13,451 nucleotides of DNA from Lentisphaeria bacterium. GTDB taxonomy: Bacteria > Verrucomicrobiota > Lentisphaeria > Oligosphaerales > Oligosphaeraceae. Both the position numbers and the translations under genes were made by a program. The notes below the pieces were generated by a model that had not been told where the DNA came from, did not search any database, and saw nothing but the letters and a program-made list of their open reading frames with translations. Positions 7,338 through 13,451 of the stretch are shown one piece after another (positions within the stretch are counted from its first letter, which is position 1; the number at the start of each line of letters is the position of its first letter). Where the stretch lies: positions 1-13,451 of the forward strand of contig JAEDNB010000040.1 in the NCBI GenBank assembly GCA_016302725.1. Reading direction: 5' to 3'.

Positions 7338-8090
7338 CTAGGCAGCCAGGAGGGATTGCAGGGCGAGGACCAGGAGGGTGCCCCCCATCAAGGCGAAGGT
7401 GGCCTCCTTTTCGTAGCCGTGGGCATGGGTCTCGGGAATCATCTCGTCGCTGATGACGTAGAGCATGGCTCCTCCCGCAATGGCCAGGAGGAGGGGGGCG
7501 ATGGCGGAGAAGAGGGAGACCAGGGCGTAGCCGCCGAAGACGCAGGCCATGCTGGCCAGGCCGATGCCCAGGGCAATGCCCAGGATTCTCCGGGTCGCCA
7601 CCCCGATGGCAAAGAGGGGGGCGACCATCACCACGGCCTCGGGGATGTTCTGCAGGCAGATGGAGCCGGCCACCGTCAGCACCTCCCCCAGTTCCCCCGT
7701 GCCGAAGGAGACGCCCGTGGCCAGCCCCTCGGGAATCTTGTGGAGGGCAATGGCGGAGACGAAAAGGAGCACCTTTCCCACTCCCTGGTTGTGGCTATGC
7801 TCTTCCTGCTCCACCCCCGCAAGGCGGTGCAGATGGGGGACAATCCGGTCCAGTCCGCTGACCAGGAATCCGCCGAGAATCGTCCCCGGCAACGCCATGA
7901 AAAGGCCATGGGGGGCGGAAAAGGCGGGAAGAAGCAGTCCCGCCATGGCCGCCGTCAGCATAACCCCCGCCGCGAAGCCCATGACAATGTCGTGGAAGCG
8001 ATGGGGAATGCGCCGCACCAAAATCCCCAGCATGCACCCCAGGAAGGTGGAGGCGCAAACGGCAAGGGAGACGGGAAGGAGGATTTTCAT
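7338..8090 (-). CDS. ZIP-family divalent metal transporter
   Basis: ZIP proteins move zinc, iron, manganese or related ions into the cytoplasm. This 250-residue protein has about eight hydrophobic segments and the two family signatures: LHKIPEG (116-122) in the fourth segment and LQNIPEA (146-152) in the fifth, which hold the metal-binding His/Asn/Glu residues. The loop before the fourth segment carries EEHSH (96-100), typical of the variable metal-binding loop, and SDEMIPETHAHG (214-225) precedes the last segment. The QNIPE pattern is nearer to GufA-like bacterial ZIPs than to ZupT, but the metal cannot be read from sequence. The ATG at 8090 is chosen because it opens directly into a membrane segment; a TTG at 8129 lies inside the upstream terminator. 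No strong ribosome site precedes it. Confidence 0.92.
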   Translation of the reverse strand: MKILLPVSLAVCASTFLGCMLGILVRRIPHRFHDIVMGFAAGVMLTAAMAGLLLPAFSAPHGLFMALPGTILGGFLVSGLDRIVPHLHRLAGVEQEEHSHNQGVGKVLLFVSAIALHKIPEGLATGVSFGTGELGEVLTVAGSICLQNIPEAVVMVAPLFAIGVATRRILGIALGIGLASMACVFGGYALVSLFSAIAPLLLAIAGGAMLYVISDEMIPETHAHGYEKEATFALMGGTLLVLALQSLLAA

Positions 8091-8120
8091 GAGACTGTGA
8101 CCAATTTCAGGGCTAGGCGG

Positions 8121-8166
8121 AAAAACCAAAAATCCGCCATCCTGGCGCAGGTGCCTTGGATGGCGG
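8121..8166 (-). terminator. Strong rho-independent terminator between the QueD-like gene and the ZIP gene
   Basis: CCGCCATCC (8134-8142) and GGATGGCGG (8158-8166) form a perfect nine-base-pair stem around a 15-base loop, in which GGC and GCC can pair further. On the minus strand the hairpin is followed by ATTTTTGGTTTTT (8133 down to 8121). It lies 86 bases after the QueD-like stop and only 30 bases before the ZIP start codon. It should stop readthrough into the ZIP gene, or could act as a regulated attenuator for it. Confidence 0.85.
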
Positions 8167-8252
8167 CATGGGAGGGGGCGCCCCGGCGGAGGGAAGGGCT
8201 CTCTCCGCCAGTTTCTCCCCCTGGACTCCCCTGGCTGCCCGGGGGAAGAGGG

Positions 8253-8819
8253 TTAGCGTTTGCGGTATCCGCACTTGGGGCAGACCCCGTTTTCATCCAG
8301 GGCGATGCCGCAGAGAGGGCAGCGGTCCACGGTGCCGGCGGGGGTGAACTCCTGGCTGGCGGCGTTGACTCCGCTGGTGAAGGTGATTTTGGCGATGTTC
8401 AGTTTGTCCTTGAGGAGGGCATGGACCATCTTGATCATGCCTTCCACGGTCATGGTCTCCTTGGTGACCACCAGGCGGCATTCAGGATAGGCCCTGCAGA
8501 GTTCATTCTGGAAGGCTTCGCCCTTCATGGTGTTGGTGGGGGCGCCGTCGCGGATGCCCTGCTTTTCGTAGACACCCAGGATGGCGGGCAGGAGGGGGTC
8601 GTCCTCCCGGAGGACGAGGGCGTGGTCGAAGTTCTTGAGCACGGACCAGGCCACTTTCTGGATTTCATTGCAGGGGAAGACCATGTTCACGCCGGGGTTC
8701 ACGGTGTCCTCCACCTCGATGGTCAGGACGCCGGTGTGGCCGTGAAGGTACTGGGCCTCGCCCTGGAAACGGTAGAAGCGATGGGCGTATTGGATGTCAA
8801 AGGTCGCTAGGGAACGCAT
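8253..8819 (-). CDS. QueD/6-pyruvoyl-tetrahydropterin synthase-family protein with C-terminal zinc ribbon
   Basis: The COG0720 family converts dihydroneopterin triphosphate to pterins, most often 6-carboxy-tetrahydropterin in queuosine/deazaguanine synthesis. This 188-residue protein has the three zinc-binding histidines (H13 in YAHRF, H26 and H28 in LHGH), the FDHALVL helix motif (64-70) and the pterin-anchoring glutamate in KETMTVEG (120-127). Unusually, the catalytic cysteine expected four residues before HGH (CxxxHGH in QueD) is replaced by Ala22; a glutamate, E21, lies next to it. Residues 167-183 form a CPLC...CPKC zinc ribbon (C167, C170, C180, C183) not present in typical QueD. The start at 8819 has AGGAGGAG seven bases upstream. 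No queC or queE is adjacent. Family membership is firm; the reaction is open, and it may be a PTPS-III-like or other variant. Confidence 0.8.
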   Translation of the reverse strand: MRSLATFDIQYAHRFYRFQGEAQYLHGHTGVLTIEVEDTVNPGVNMVFPCNEIQKVAWSVLKNFDHALVLREDDPLLPAILGVYEKQGIRDGAPTNTMKGEAFQNELCRAYPECRLVVTKETMTVEGMIKMVHALLKDKLNIAKITFTSGVNAASQEFTPAGTVDRCPLCGIALDENGVCPKCGYRKR

Positions 8820-8890
8820 GGAAAATCTCCTCCTGGAAATCCGCCCTGCACGGAGGCGGGGGTTGTGGGCATCCTGGTCGCCCCCTGCCG

Positions 8891-8930
8891 CCCCTCCCCC
8901 GTGCATGGAGAGGGCCGGCAAGGGGAGGGG
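8891..8930. repeat. G+C-rich palindromic element between rubrerythrin and the QueD-like gene
   Basis: CCCCTCCCC (8891-8899) is an exact inverted match to GGGGAGGGG (8922-8930), separated by 22 bases that include a weak inner TGC/GCA pairing. It lies 36 bases after the rubrerythrin stop on the minus strand. There is no T-tract, so it is not a classical terminator. Its composition recalls dispersed intergenic palindromes of many G+C-rich genomes, but no second full copy was found in this window. Confidence 0.45.
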
Positions 8931-8966
8931 AGTCCCCCAAAAGGAGGACGCCCCCGCCCTTGCGGG

Positions 8967-9500
8967 CTAGTAGTTCTCGGCCTCCACCTGGAAGTAGGCC
9001 TTGGGGTGGAAGCAGACGGGGCAGACCTCGGGGGCCTTCTCCCCAATGTACACATGGCCGCAGTTCCGGCACTGCCAGCGGTTTTCGCCGACACGCTCCC
9101 AGACTTCGCCGCTCTCCAGGTTCGCCAGAAGCTTGCGGTAACGCTCCTCGTGATGCTTCTCAATGGCCGCCACACCCTCGAACTGACGGGCAATGGCCTC
9201 GAATCCCTCCTGACGGGCAACCTCCGCAAATTCCTTGTACATCTGCGTCCACTCCTCGTGCTCGCCAGCGGCGGCCGCCAACAGGTTCTCCTGGGTGGTG
9301 CCAATGCCGCCCAGGTGCTTGAACCACAGCTTGGCGTGCTCCTTCTCATTGGCCGCAGTCTCCTGGAAAAGCGCCGCTATCTGCTCAAAGCCTTCCTTCT
9401 TCGCCTTGGAGGCAAAGTAGTCGTACTTGTTCCGGGCCTGGGACTCCCCCGCAAAGGCGTAGGCCAGGTTCGCGGCGGTCTTGCTTCCTTTCAATTCCAT
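8967..9500 (-). CDS. rbr: Rubrerythrin
   Basis: Rubrerythrin is a cytoplasmic di-iron peroxidase that reduces hydrogen peroxide in anaerobes, drawing electrons through its own rubredoxin centre. The 177-residue protein has the full two-domain layout: a four-helix ferritin-like domain with ligand motifs AGESQAR (17-23), EKEH (52-55), GEHEE (79-83) and EKHHEER (114-120), then a rubredoxin domain with CRNC (144-147) and CPVC (160-163). The ATG at 9500 is preceded by AGGAG at good spacing. It is divergent from the symporter operon and has a 5' leader of about 120 bases if the predicted promoter at 9626-9654 is right. The QueD-like gene starts 147 bases after its stop, on the same strand. All iron ligands appear intact. 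Confidence 0.98.
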   Translation of the reverse strand: MELKGSKTAANLAYAFAGESQARNKYDYFASKAKKEGFEQIAALFQETAANEKEHAKLWFKHLGGIGTTQENLLAAAAGEHEEWTQMYKEFAEVARQEGFEAIARQFEGVAAIEKHHEERYRKLLANLESGEVWERVGENRWQCRNCGHVYIGEKAPEVCPVCFHPKAYFQVEAENY

Positions 9501-9599
9501 GGTTTCTCTCCTCTATTCTCTGGGTTGACTTGCCCCACCAGAAGGCCCTCGCTGCACAATGGCCCTTGCGGGGAAATGGTTGTACTGTAATCCGAAAAC

Positions 9600-9614
9600 C
9601 GGGACATCGTCCCG
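9600..9614. promoter_or_regulatory. G+C-rich 6-3-6 palindrome in the rubrerythrin leader
   Basis: CGGGAC and GTCCCG flank ATC as a perfect inverted repeat. It lies just downstream of the predicted rubrerythrin -10 element on the minus strand, about where transcription would begin, so it could be an operator or a short leader hairpin. No known regulator family is recognised from the sequence. Confidence 0.4.
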
Positions 9615-9620
9615 TCACAT

Positions 9621-9641
9621 AAATAAATGTATCATTTATTT
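9621..9641. promoter_or_regulatory. Perfect 9-3-9 AT-rich palindrome, likely operator
   Basis: AAATAAATG and CATTTATTT flank TAT with no mismatch, in the most AT-rich spot of a G+C-rich window, between divergent promoters. It overlaps the predicted -10 element and spacer of the rubrerythrin promoter, where a bound repressor would block polymerase. It does not match the textbook Fur, PerR or Zur boxes closely, so the regulator is unknown. Confidence 0.55.
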
Positions 9642-9654
9642 TTCGATTTGCCAA
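9626..9654 (-). promoter_or_regulatory. Predicted sigma70-type promoter of rubrerythrin
   Basis: On the minus strand TTGGCA (9649-9654, five of six to TTGACA) is followed after 18 bases by TACATT (9626-9631, four of six to TATAAT). The overlapping TTGCCA at 9648-9653 on the plus strand could be the -35 of a promoter for the divergent symporter, but no good -10 was found at proper spacing there. Confidence 0.4.
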
Positions 9655-9767
9655 CGGGTGCGGGGAAATTTTATGGGCGTGCGGTGTGGTGTTACATTTA
9701 GCGGCGGTCCTTGCGGCCGTTTTTCCGTGCTGTGGTCGTGTCTTTTTCCCTTGGGAGAGGTATTTCC

Positions 9768-11486
9768 ATGTTTTGGCTGACGGTTTTTTCCTTTTTGTTT
9801 TTCACCGTCCTGGTGGCTGTGGCGACGTGGTGGATTGTGCGGAAGCGTGAGCATGGGAGCCAGGATGGTTTTTTTCTGGCGGGGCGGAGCCTGACCTTTC
9901 CCTTCATTGCGGGGTCTTTGCTGTTGACGAACCTGTCGACGGAGCAGATGGTGGGGTTGAACGGCTCTGCCTTCAAGGAGGGGGTTAGCGTGATAGCCTG
10001 GGAGGTTGTGGCGGTGGTGGCGCTGGTCTTGATGGCGCTTTGGTTTTTGCCCCGGTTCCTCCGTGCGGGGATCACCACGGTGCCGGAGTATCTGCGCTAC
10101 CGTTTCGGGGAGTCCACGGGGTTGCTGTGCAACCTGCTTTTCCTGGCGGCCTACATGTTGATTTTGCTGCCTACGATTCTCTACACGGGTGCCCGGGGGA
10201 TGCTGGACATCCTGGAGTTGGATTCCCTGATGGGGCTGGAGAGCGAGATGGCGCAGTTGTATGCGGTGGTGCTGGCGGTGTCGCTGGTGGGGTCCTGCTA
10301 CGCATTGTTCGGTGGATTGGGCTCCTGCGCGGTTTCGGACACCCTCAACGGCATCGGCCTCCTGGTGGGAGGCTTTCTCATCACCTGGTTTTCCTTCCGC
10401 TTCCTGGGGGAGGGGGAGTTTGCCGCCGGTGTGCGCACCTTCGTGTCGGAAAGCGGTTCCCGCCTGAACTCCGTGGGGGCTCCGGACGCCGAGGCCCCCT
10501 TCGGGGCCCTCTTCACCGGCATCCTCTGCATTAATGTCTTCTACTGGTGCACCAACCAGCAAATCATCCAGCGGACCCTGGGGGCGAAGTCCCTGGGGGA
10601 GGGGCAGAAGGGGGTTCTGCTCACCGGGGCGCTGAAACTCATCGGCCCCCTCTACCTGGTGCTGCCGGGGATGGTGGCCGCCGCCCTCTACATGAAGGGG
10701 ATGCTTCCCATTCCCGTGAACCCCGAGACGGGCCTGGCCGCCTCGGACAAGGCCTACGGCGAACTGGTGGGGGCCGTCCTCCCCGCCCCCCTGAAGGGAT
10801 TCTTCGCCGCCGTCCTGCTGGGGGCCATCCTCTCCAGTTTCAACTCCGCCCTGAACAGCACCTGCACCCTTTTCAGCCTGGATGTCTACCGCCGCCTCGT
10901 CAATCGCGACGCCGATGACCGGACGGTGGTGCGGGCAGGACGGTTCTTCGGGGTGGCCATCGCCCTTTGCGCCACGGCCATCGCCCCCTTGCTCCAGCGG
11001 TCGGGCAGCATCTTCGACTATCTCCAGAAGATGAACGCGATATACTTCATCCCCATCCTTGCCGTGGTGCTGGCCGCCATGTTCAGCCGCCGGGTGCCCG
11101 CCGCCGCCGCCAACTGCGCCCTGGCCCTGGGGGTGCTCTTCATTGCGGCGGGATATTTCCTGCCTCCCTTCGACGCCGCCGTGGATTCCTTGGGGGAATA
11201 CCACTTCGTGGCCTCCGTCCTGCTCTTCCTCCTCCTGTCAATGTGGCTCTGGGGACGCCTCAAGCCCCGGAAATCCCCCTTCCAGGAACGGGACGCCCAT
11301 GCCACGGACATGACGCCCTGGAAATATACGCCCCACGCCTCCCTGGCGCTGCTCGCCCTGGTGGTGCTGGTCTACGCCGTCCTGGCGGACTTCTCCGCCC
11401 TTCGGGGTAAGAAGCCGGAATATCCCCGTCCTCCCGCCGCCGTCCTGGCGGATGGGCCTTCCCCTGCCGCCGGCGAGGGGAAATAA
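9768..11486 (+). CDS. Sodium:solute symporter (SSS/SLC5 family, YidK/SGLT-like)
   Basis: This inner-membrane transporter couples inward sodium flow to uptake of a solute, probably a sugar. The 572-residue protein begins with a membrane segment (4-24) and has FLAGRSL (36-42), then LLLTNLSTEQMVGLNG (51-66), the pattern of the sugar-type subfamily. Further on come GGLGSCAVSDTLNG (182-195) and SSFNSALNSTCTLFSLDVYR (about 354-373), the conserved late-membrane signature. I count about 14 hydrophobic segments. The ATG at 9768 is chosen because GGGAGAGG stands seven bases before it; a TTG at 9711 is an unlikely alternative. The stop overlaps the next gene by one base. The last residues, PSPAAGEGK, come from a palindrome at the junction. 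Codon choice changes from G/T-ending to C-ending within the gene. Substrate cannot be fixed from sequence. Confidence 0.94.
   Translation: MFWLTVFSFLFFTVLVAVATWWIVRKREHGSQDGFFLAGRSLTFPFIAGSLLLTNLSTEQMVGLNGSAFKEGVSVIAWEVVAVVALVLMALWFLPRFLRAGITTVPEYLRYRFGESTGLLCNLLFLAAYMLILLPTILYTGARGMLDILELDSLMGLESEMAQLYAVVLAVSLVGSCYALFGGLGSCAVSDTLNGIGLLVGGFLITWFSFRFLGEGEFAAGVRTFVSESGSRLNSVGAPDAEAPFGALFTGILCINVFYWCTNQQIIQRTLGAKSLGEGQKGVLLTGALKLIGPLYLVLPGMVAAALYMKGMLPIPVNPETGLAASDKAYGELVGAVLPAPLKGFFAAVLLGAILSSFNSALNSTCTLFSLDVYRRLVNRDADDRTVVRAGRFFGVAIALCATAIAPLLQRSGSIFDYLQKMNAIYFIPILAVVLAAMFSRRVPAAAANCALALGVLFIAAGYFLPPFDAAVDSLGEYHFVASVLLFLLLSMWLWGRLKPRKSPFQERDAHATDMTPWKYTPHASLALLALVVLVYAVLADFSALRGKKPEYPRPPAAVLADGPSPAAGEGK
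11459..11482 (+). repeat. Hairpin across the symporter/EamA translational junction
   Basis: TTCCCCT (11459-11465) pairs with AGGGGAA (11476-11482), and an inner GCC/GGC pairing closes the loop. The right arm contains the AGGGG that would serve as ribosome site for the EamA gene at 11486. Folding would hide that site until ribosomes finishing the symporter open it, which fits translational coupling. Confidence 0.5.
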
Positions 11487-11908
11487 TGACGATGAACTGG
11501 AGACTTTGCGCCCTGCTTTCCGCCTTTTTCGCCGCCTTGACGGCGATCCTCGGCAAGGTCGGGGTCCGTGAGGTGAACTCCAACCTGGCCACCGCCGTCC
11601 GGGTGACGGTCATCCTCCTTTTTTCCTGGGGGCTTGTGCTGGCCACCGGGGCGACTGGACAGCTGCGCCAATGGTCCGCCAGGAGCTGGCTCTTCGTGGC
11701 CCTCTCCGGCATGGCCACCGGACTTTCCTGGCTCTTCTATTTCCACGCCCTGAAACTGGAGAGCGCCTCCAAGGTCGCCCCCGTGGACAAATTGAGCGTG
11801 CCCATGACCATCCTGCTGGCCGTGGCGCTGCTGGGGGAGCCCCTGACCTGGCAGACCGTGCTGGGGGGGCTCCTGGTGGTGGCCGGCTCCCTGGTCCTTC
11901 TCCTGTAG
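11486..11908 (+). CDS. Small EamA/DMT-family membrane protein (single EamA domain)
   Basis: The 140-residue protein has five hydrophobic segments (about 6-23, 34-53, 67-84, 101-118 and 121-139) matching one EamA domain. The family pattern includes FYFHALKLESASKVAPVDKLSVPMTILLAVALLGEPLTW near 86-125, where the Pro-Val-Asp and Gly-Glu-Pro features are typical. Full drug/metabolite transporters have ten segments from two such domains; single-domain members are thought to work as dimers. The ATG overlaps the symporter stop in a TAATG, with AGGGG just upstream inside a hairpin; an ATG two codons later is an alternative. Tight coupling suggests the two membrane proteins are made together. Direction and substrate are unknown. 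Confidence 0.85.
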   Translation: MTMNWRLCALLSAFFAALTAILGKVGVREVNSNLATAVRVTVILLFSWGLVLATGATGQLRQWSARSWLFVALSGMATGLSWLFYFHALKLESASKVAPVDKLSVPMTILLAVALLGEPLTWQTVLGGLLVVAGSLVLLL

Positions 11909-11936
11909 GGGAGGGCGCCCGCCCCCCATGGCCGGG

Positions 11937-11983
11937 AAAAGGGAAAACGCCGCCCCTTTCCCGATGGGGGGAGGGAGGCGGCG
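11937..11983 (-). terminator. Rho-independent terminator of carB
   Basis: CGCCGCC (11948-11954) pairs with GGCGGCG (11977-11983); one mismatch further in, CTTTCCC (11956-11962) pairs with GGGAGGG (11969-11975), including G-T pairs, leaving a six-base loop. On the minus strand the hairpin is followed by TTTTCCCTTTT (11947 down to 11937). It starts 26 bases after the carB stop. On the plus strand no T-tract follows, so it would not serve the convergent EamA gene well. Confidence 0.75.
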
Positions 11984-12009
11984 CAGGGGGCGGCGGCTGG
12001 GAGCTGGCC

Positions 12010-13451
12010 CTAGCCCTTTTTGTGGTATTCCTGGAGGGAGCAGACATCCACCCGCCCGGCTTCCAGGGCGGCGCCGTCCACTCCTTCGGCGGCCATCTGG
12101 AGGGCGGCCACCGTGGTGGTGATGGGGAGTCCGAACTGGATGGCGTAGGAGCGCATGGTGGCGCCGTCGTCGTTGAGGTCGGGGATGTTGACGAGCCAGG
12201 CGACCTTGTGCTCCAGGATGAGGTCCTTGAGGTTGGGCCTGCCTTCCGCCAGCCGGAAGACCGCCTGGCAGGGGATTCCGTTCTGGTAGAGGAGGGCGCC
12301 GGTGCCTGCCGTGGCGTAGAAGCGGTAGGAGTGGGCGGCCAGTTTCTTGAGCCAGGGGAGGGCCGCCTGCTTGTCTGCATCGCGGATGGAGACGAAGACG
12401 CCGCCCTGGTCGGGGATGCGGTTCCCCGCCGCGTCCTGGGATTTCCGGTAGGCACCGGAGGCGTCGATGTCAATGCCCATCACCTCGCCGGTGGATTTCA
12501 TCTCCGGGGAGAGGGTCACATCCACCCCGGGGAATTTGGGGAAGGGGAAGACGGCCTCCTTGAAGGCGGTGTAGTGGATTTTGGGCTCCTGGAGGAAGCC
12601 CAGTTCCTCCAGGGTCTCCCCCGCCATGCAGCGGGCGGCGTACTTGGCCAGGGGGGCGCCCGTGGCCTTGCTGGCGAAGGGGACCGTCCGGGAGGCGCGG
12701 GGATTGACCTCGATGACATAGACCGTCCCCTTCTGCACGGCGAACTGGATGTTCATCAGCCCCACCACGTGGAGCGCCCGGGCCAGCTTCCTGGCCTCGC
12801 TGCGGATTTCCTCCAGCACCTGGGGGGGGAGGTCCCGGGGGGGGATGGAACAGGCGGAGTCCCCCGAGTGGATGCCGGCCTGCTCCACGTGCTCCATGAT
12901 GGCCCCCACCACCGTGCGCGTGCCGTCGGAAAGGCAGTCCACATCCAGTTCCTGGGCATCGTTGAGGAATTTGTCGATGAGGATGGGATGGCCCTCGGAG
13001 ACCGTGGCGGCCTCCCCCATGTATTTCCGCAGTTCCTTCTCCTGGAAGACGATGGCCATGGCGCGCCCCCCCAGGACAAAGGAGGGGCGCACCAGGACGG
13101 GGTAGCCGATGGCGGAGGCTACCTGGCAGGCCTCGTCCGGATCCCGCGCCATGCCGCTGGGGGGCTGGTGGACGCCGGTGGCGGCGGCGATTCCCTTGAA
13201 GACCCCCCGGTCGTCCGCCGCATCGATGTCCTCGGGGGGGGTGCCCAGGATGCGAACCCCGGCCTCCTTGAGGGCGGTGGCCAGGTTCAGGGGGGTCTGC
13301 CCCCCCAATTGGACGATGACGCCGTCGCACTGCTCCCGTTCGTAGACGTTGAGGACGTCTTCCAGGGTGAGGGGTTCGAAGTAGAGGCGGTTTGCGGTGT
13401 CGTAGTCGGTGGAGACCGTCTCCGGGTTGGAGTTGACCATGATGGTCTCGT
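12010..13451 (-). CDS. carB: Carbamoyl-phosphate synthase large subunit, C-terminal part (cut by window edge)
   Basis: CarB makes carbamoyl phosphate from bicarbonate, ammonia passed from CarA, and two ATP, feeding pyrimidine and arginine synthesis. The window holds the last 479 residues of a protein usually about 1070 long; the frame is open through the right edge. It begins ETIMVNSNPETVSTDYDT, the start of the second half. The second ATP-grasp domain follows, with VRPSFVLGGRAM, IMEHVEQAGIHSGDSAC and IEVNPRASRTVPF (the metal-binding Glu and Asn). Then comes FPKFPGVD, STGEVMGID and a C-terminal MGS-like regulatory domain with YATAGTGA, whose threonines match those that bind effectors in E. 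coli, and EGRPNLKD. The gene is convergent with the EamA gene and has its own terminator. The start and any carA lie outside the window. Confidence 0.98.
   Translation of the reverse strand, partial: ETIMVNSNPETVSTDYDTANRLYFEPLTLEDVLNVYEREQCDGVIVQLGGQTPLNLATALKEAGVRILGTPPEDIDAADDRGVFKGIAAATGVHQPPSGMARDPDEACQVASAIGYPVLVRPSFVLGGRAMAIVFQEKELRKYMGEAATVSEGHPILIDKFLNDAQELDVDCLSDGTRTVVGAIMEHVEQAGIHSGDSACSIPPRDLPPQVLEEIRSEARKLARALHVVGLMNIQFAVQKGTVYVIEVNPRASRTVPFASKATGAPLAKYAARCMAGETLEELGFLQEPKIHYTAFKEAVFPFPKFPGVDVTLSPEMKSTGEVMGIDIDASGAYRKSQDAAGNRIPDQGGVFVSIRDADKQAALPWLKKLAAHSYRFYATAGTGALLYQNGIPCQAVFRLAEGRPNLKDLILEHKVAWLVNIPDLNDDGATMRSYAIQFGLPITTTVAALQMAAEGVDGAALEAGRVDVCSLQEYHKKG

Noticed and set aside
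8091..8129. TTG at 8129 as ZIP start
   Set aside because: It lies in the T-tract of the terminator and adds a non-hydrophobic stretch; ATG at 8090 opens directly into the first membrane segment.
9636..11204. 522-codon open frame on the minus strand
   Set aside because: Antisense to the symporter, which has clear family motifs; the translation is hydrophilic low-complexity sequence.
1..13451. CRISPR array, prophage, insertion sequence, toxin-antitoxin or defence genes
   Set aside because: No regularly spaced direct repeats, transposase or integrase motifs, or recognisable defence or toxin domains were seen in any frame.

Overview
This 13.45 kb window is gene-dense, G+C-rich chromosomal DNA from a bacterium with a Gram-negative type of envelope: a heptose bisphosphate phosphatase of the LPS-precursor type is present. 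Rubrerythrin, a sodium/solute symporter and a family-127 glycosidase suggest an anaerobe or microaerophile that uses plant or host glycans. The DRDDT variant of the phosphatase motif and the overall mix would fit the Planctomycetes-Verrucomicrobia-Lentisphaerae group, but this is a guess from protein flavour; the window holds no rRNA or other taxonomic marker.

Layout. Positions 1-6872 hold a tightly packed five-gene minus-strand operon, read right to left: coaC (coenzyme A synthesis), gmhB-like phosphatase, mfd (transcription-coupled repair), tsaC (tRNA t6A synthesis) and a GH127-type glycosidase. It ends in a rho-independent terminator at the left edge. The coaC/gmhB and gmhB/mfd junctions are ATGA overlaps, which fix the starts of gmhB and mfd. 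A 465-bp stretch (6873-7337) without a convincing gene follows, containing inverted repeats, a T-run and a short coding-like tail.

Positions 7338-9500 hold three minus-strand metal-linked genes: a ZIP metal transporter, a QueD/PTPS-family protein with a C-terminal zinc ribbon but no cysteine at the usual catalytic position, and rubrerythrin. A strong terminator lies between the QueD-like gene and the ZIP gene, only about 30 bp before the ZIP start codon. Rubrerythrin is divergent from the next operon across an AT-rich control region with two perfect palindromes, one of which overlaps a predicted rubrerythrin promoter.

Positions 9768-11908 hold a plus-strand pair, a sodium/solute symporter and a small EamA-type membrane protein, joined by a TAATG overlap. 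A hairpin covers the junction. Codon choice changes visibly partway through the symporter gene. The window ends with the C-terminal 479 residues of carB on the minus strand (12010 to the right edge), with its own terminator between it and the convergent EamA gene.

Most of this is ordinary housekeeping and transport. No CRISPR array, prophage, insertion sequence, tRNA or obvious new defence system was seen. The items most worth following are the cysteine-less QueD-like/zinc-ribbon protein, the palindromic control region at 9600-9654, the terminator just upstream of the ZIP gene, and the codon-usage switch inside the symporter.
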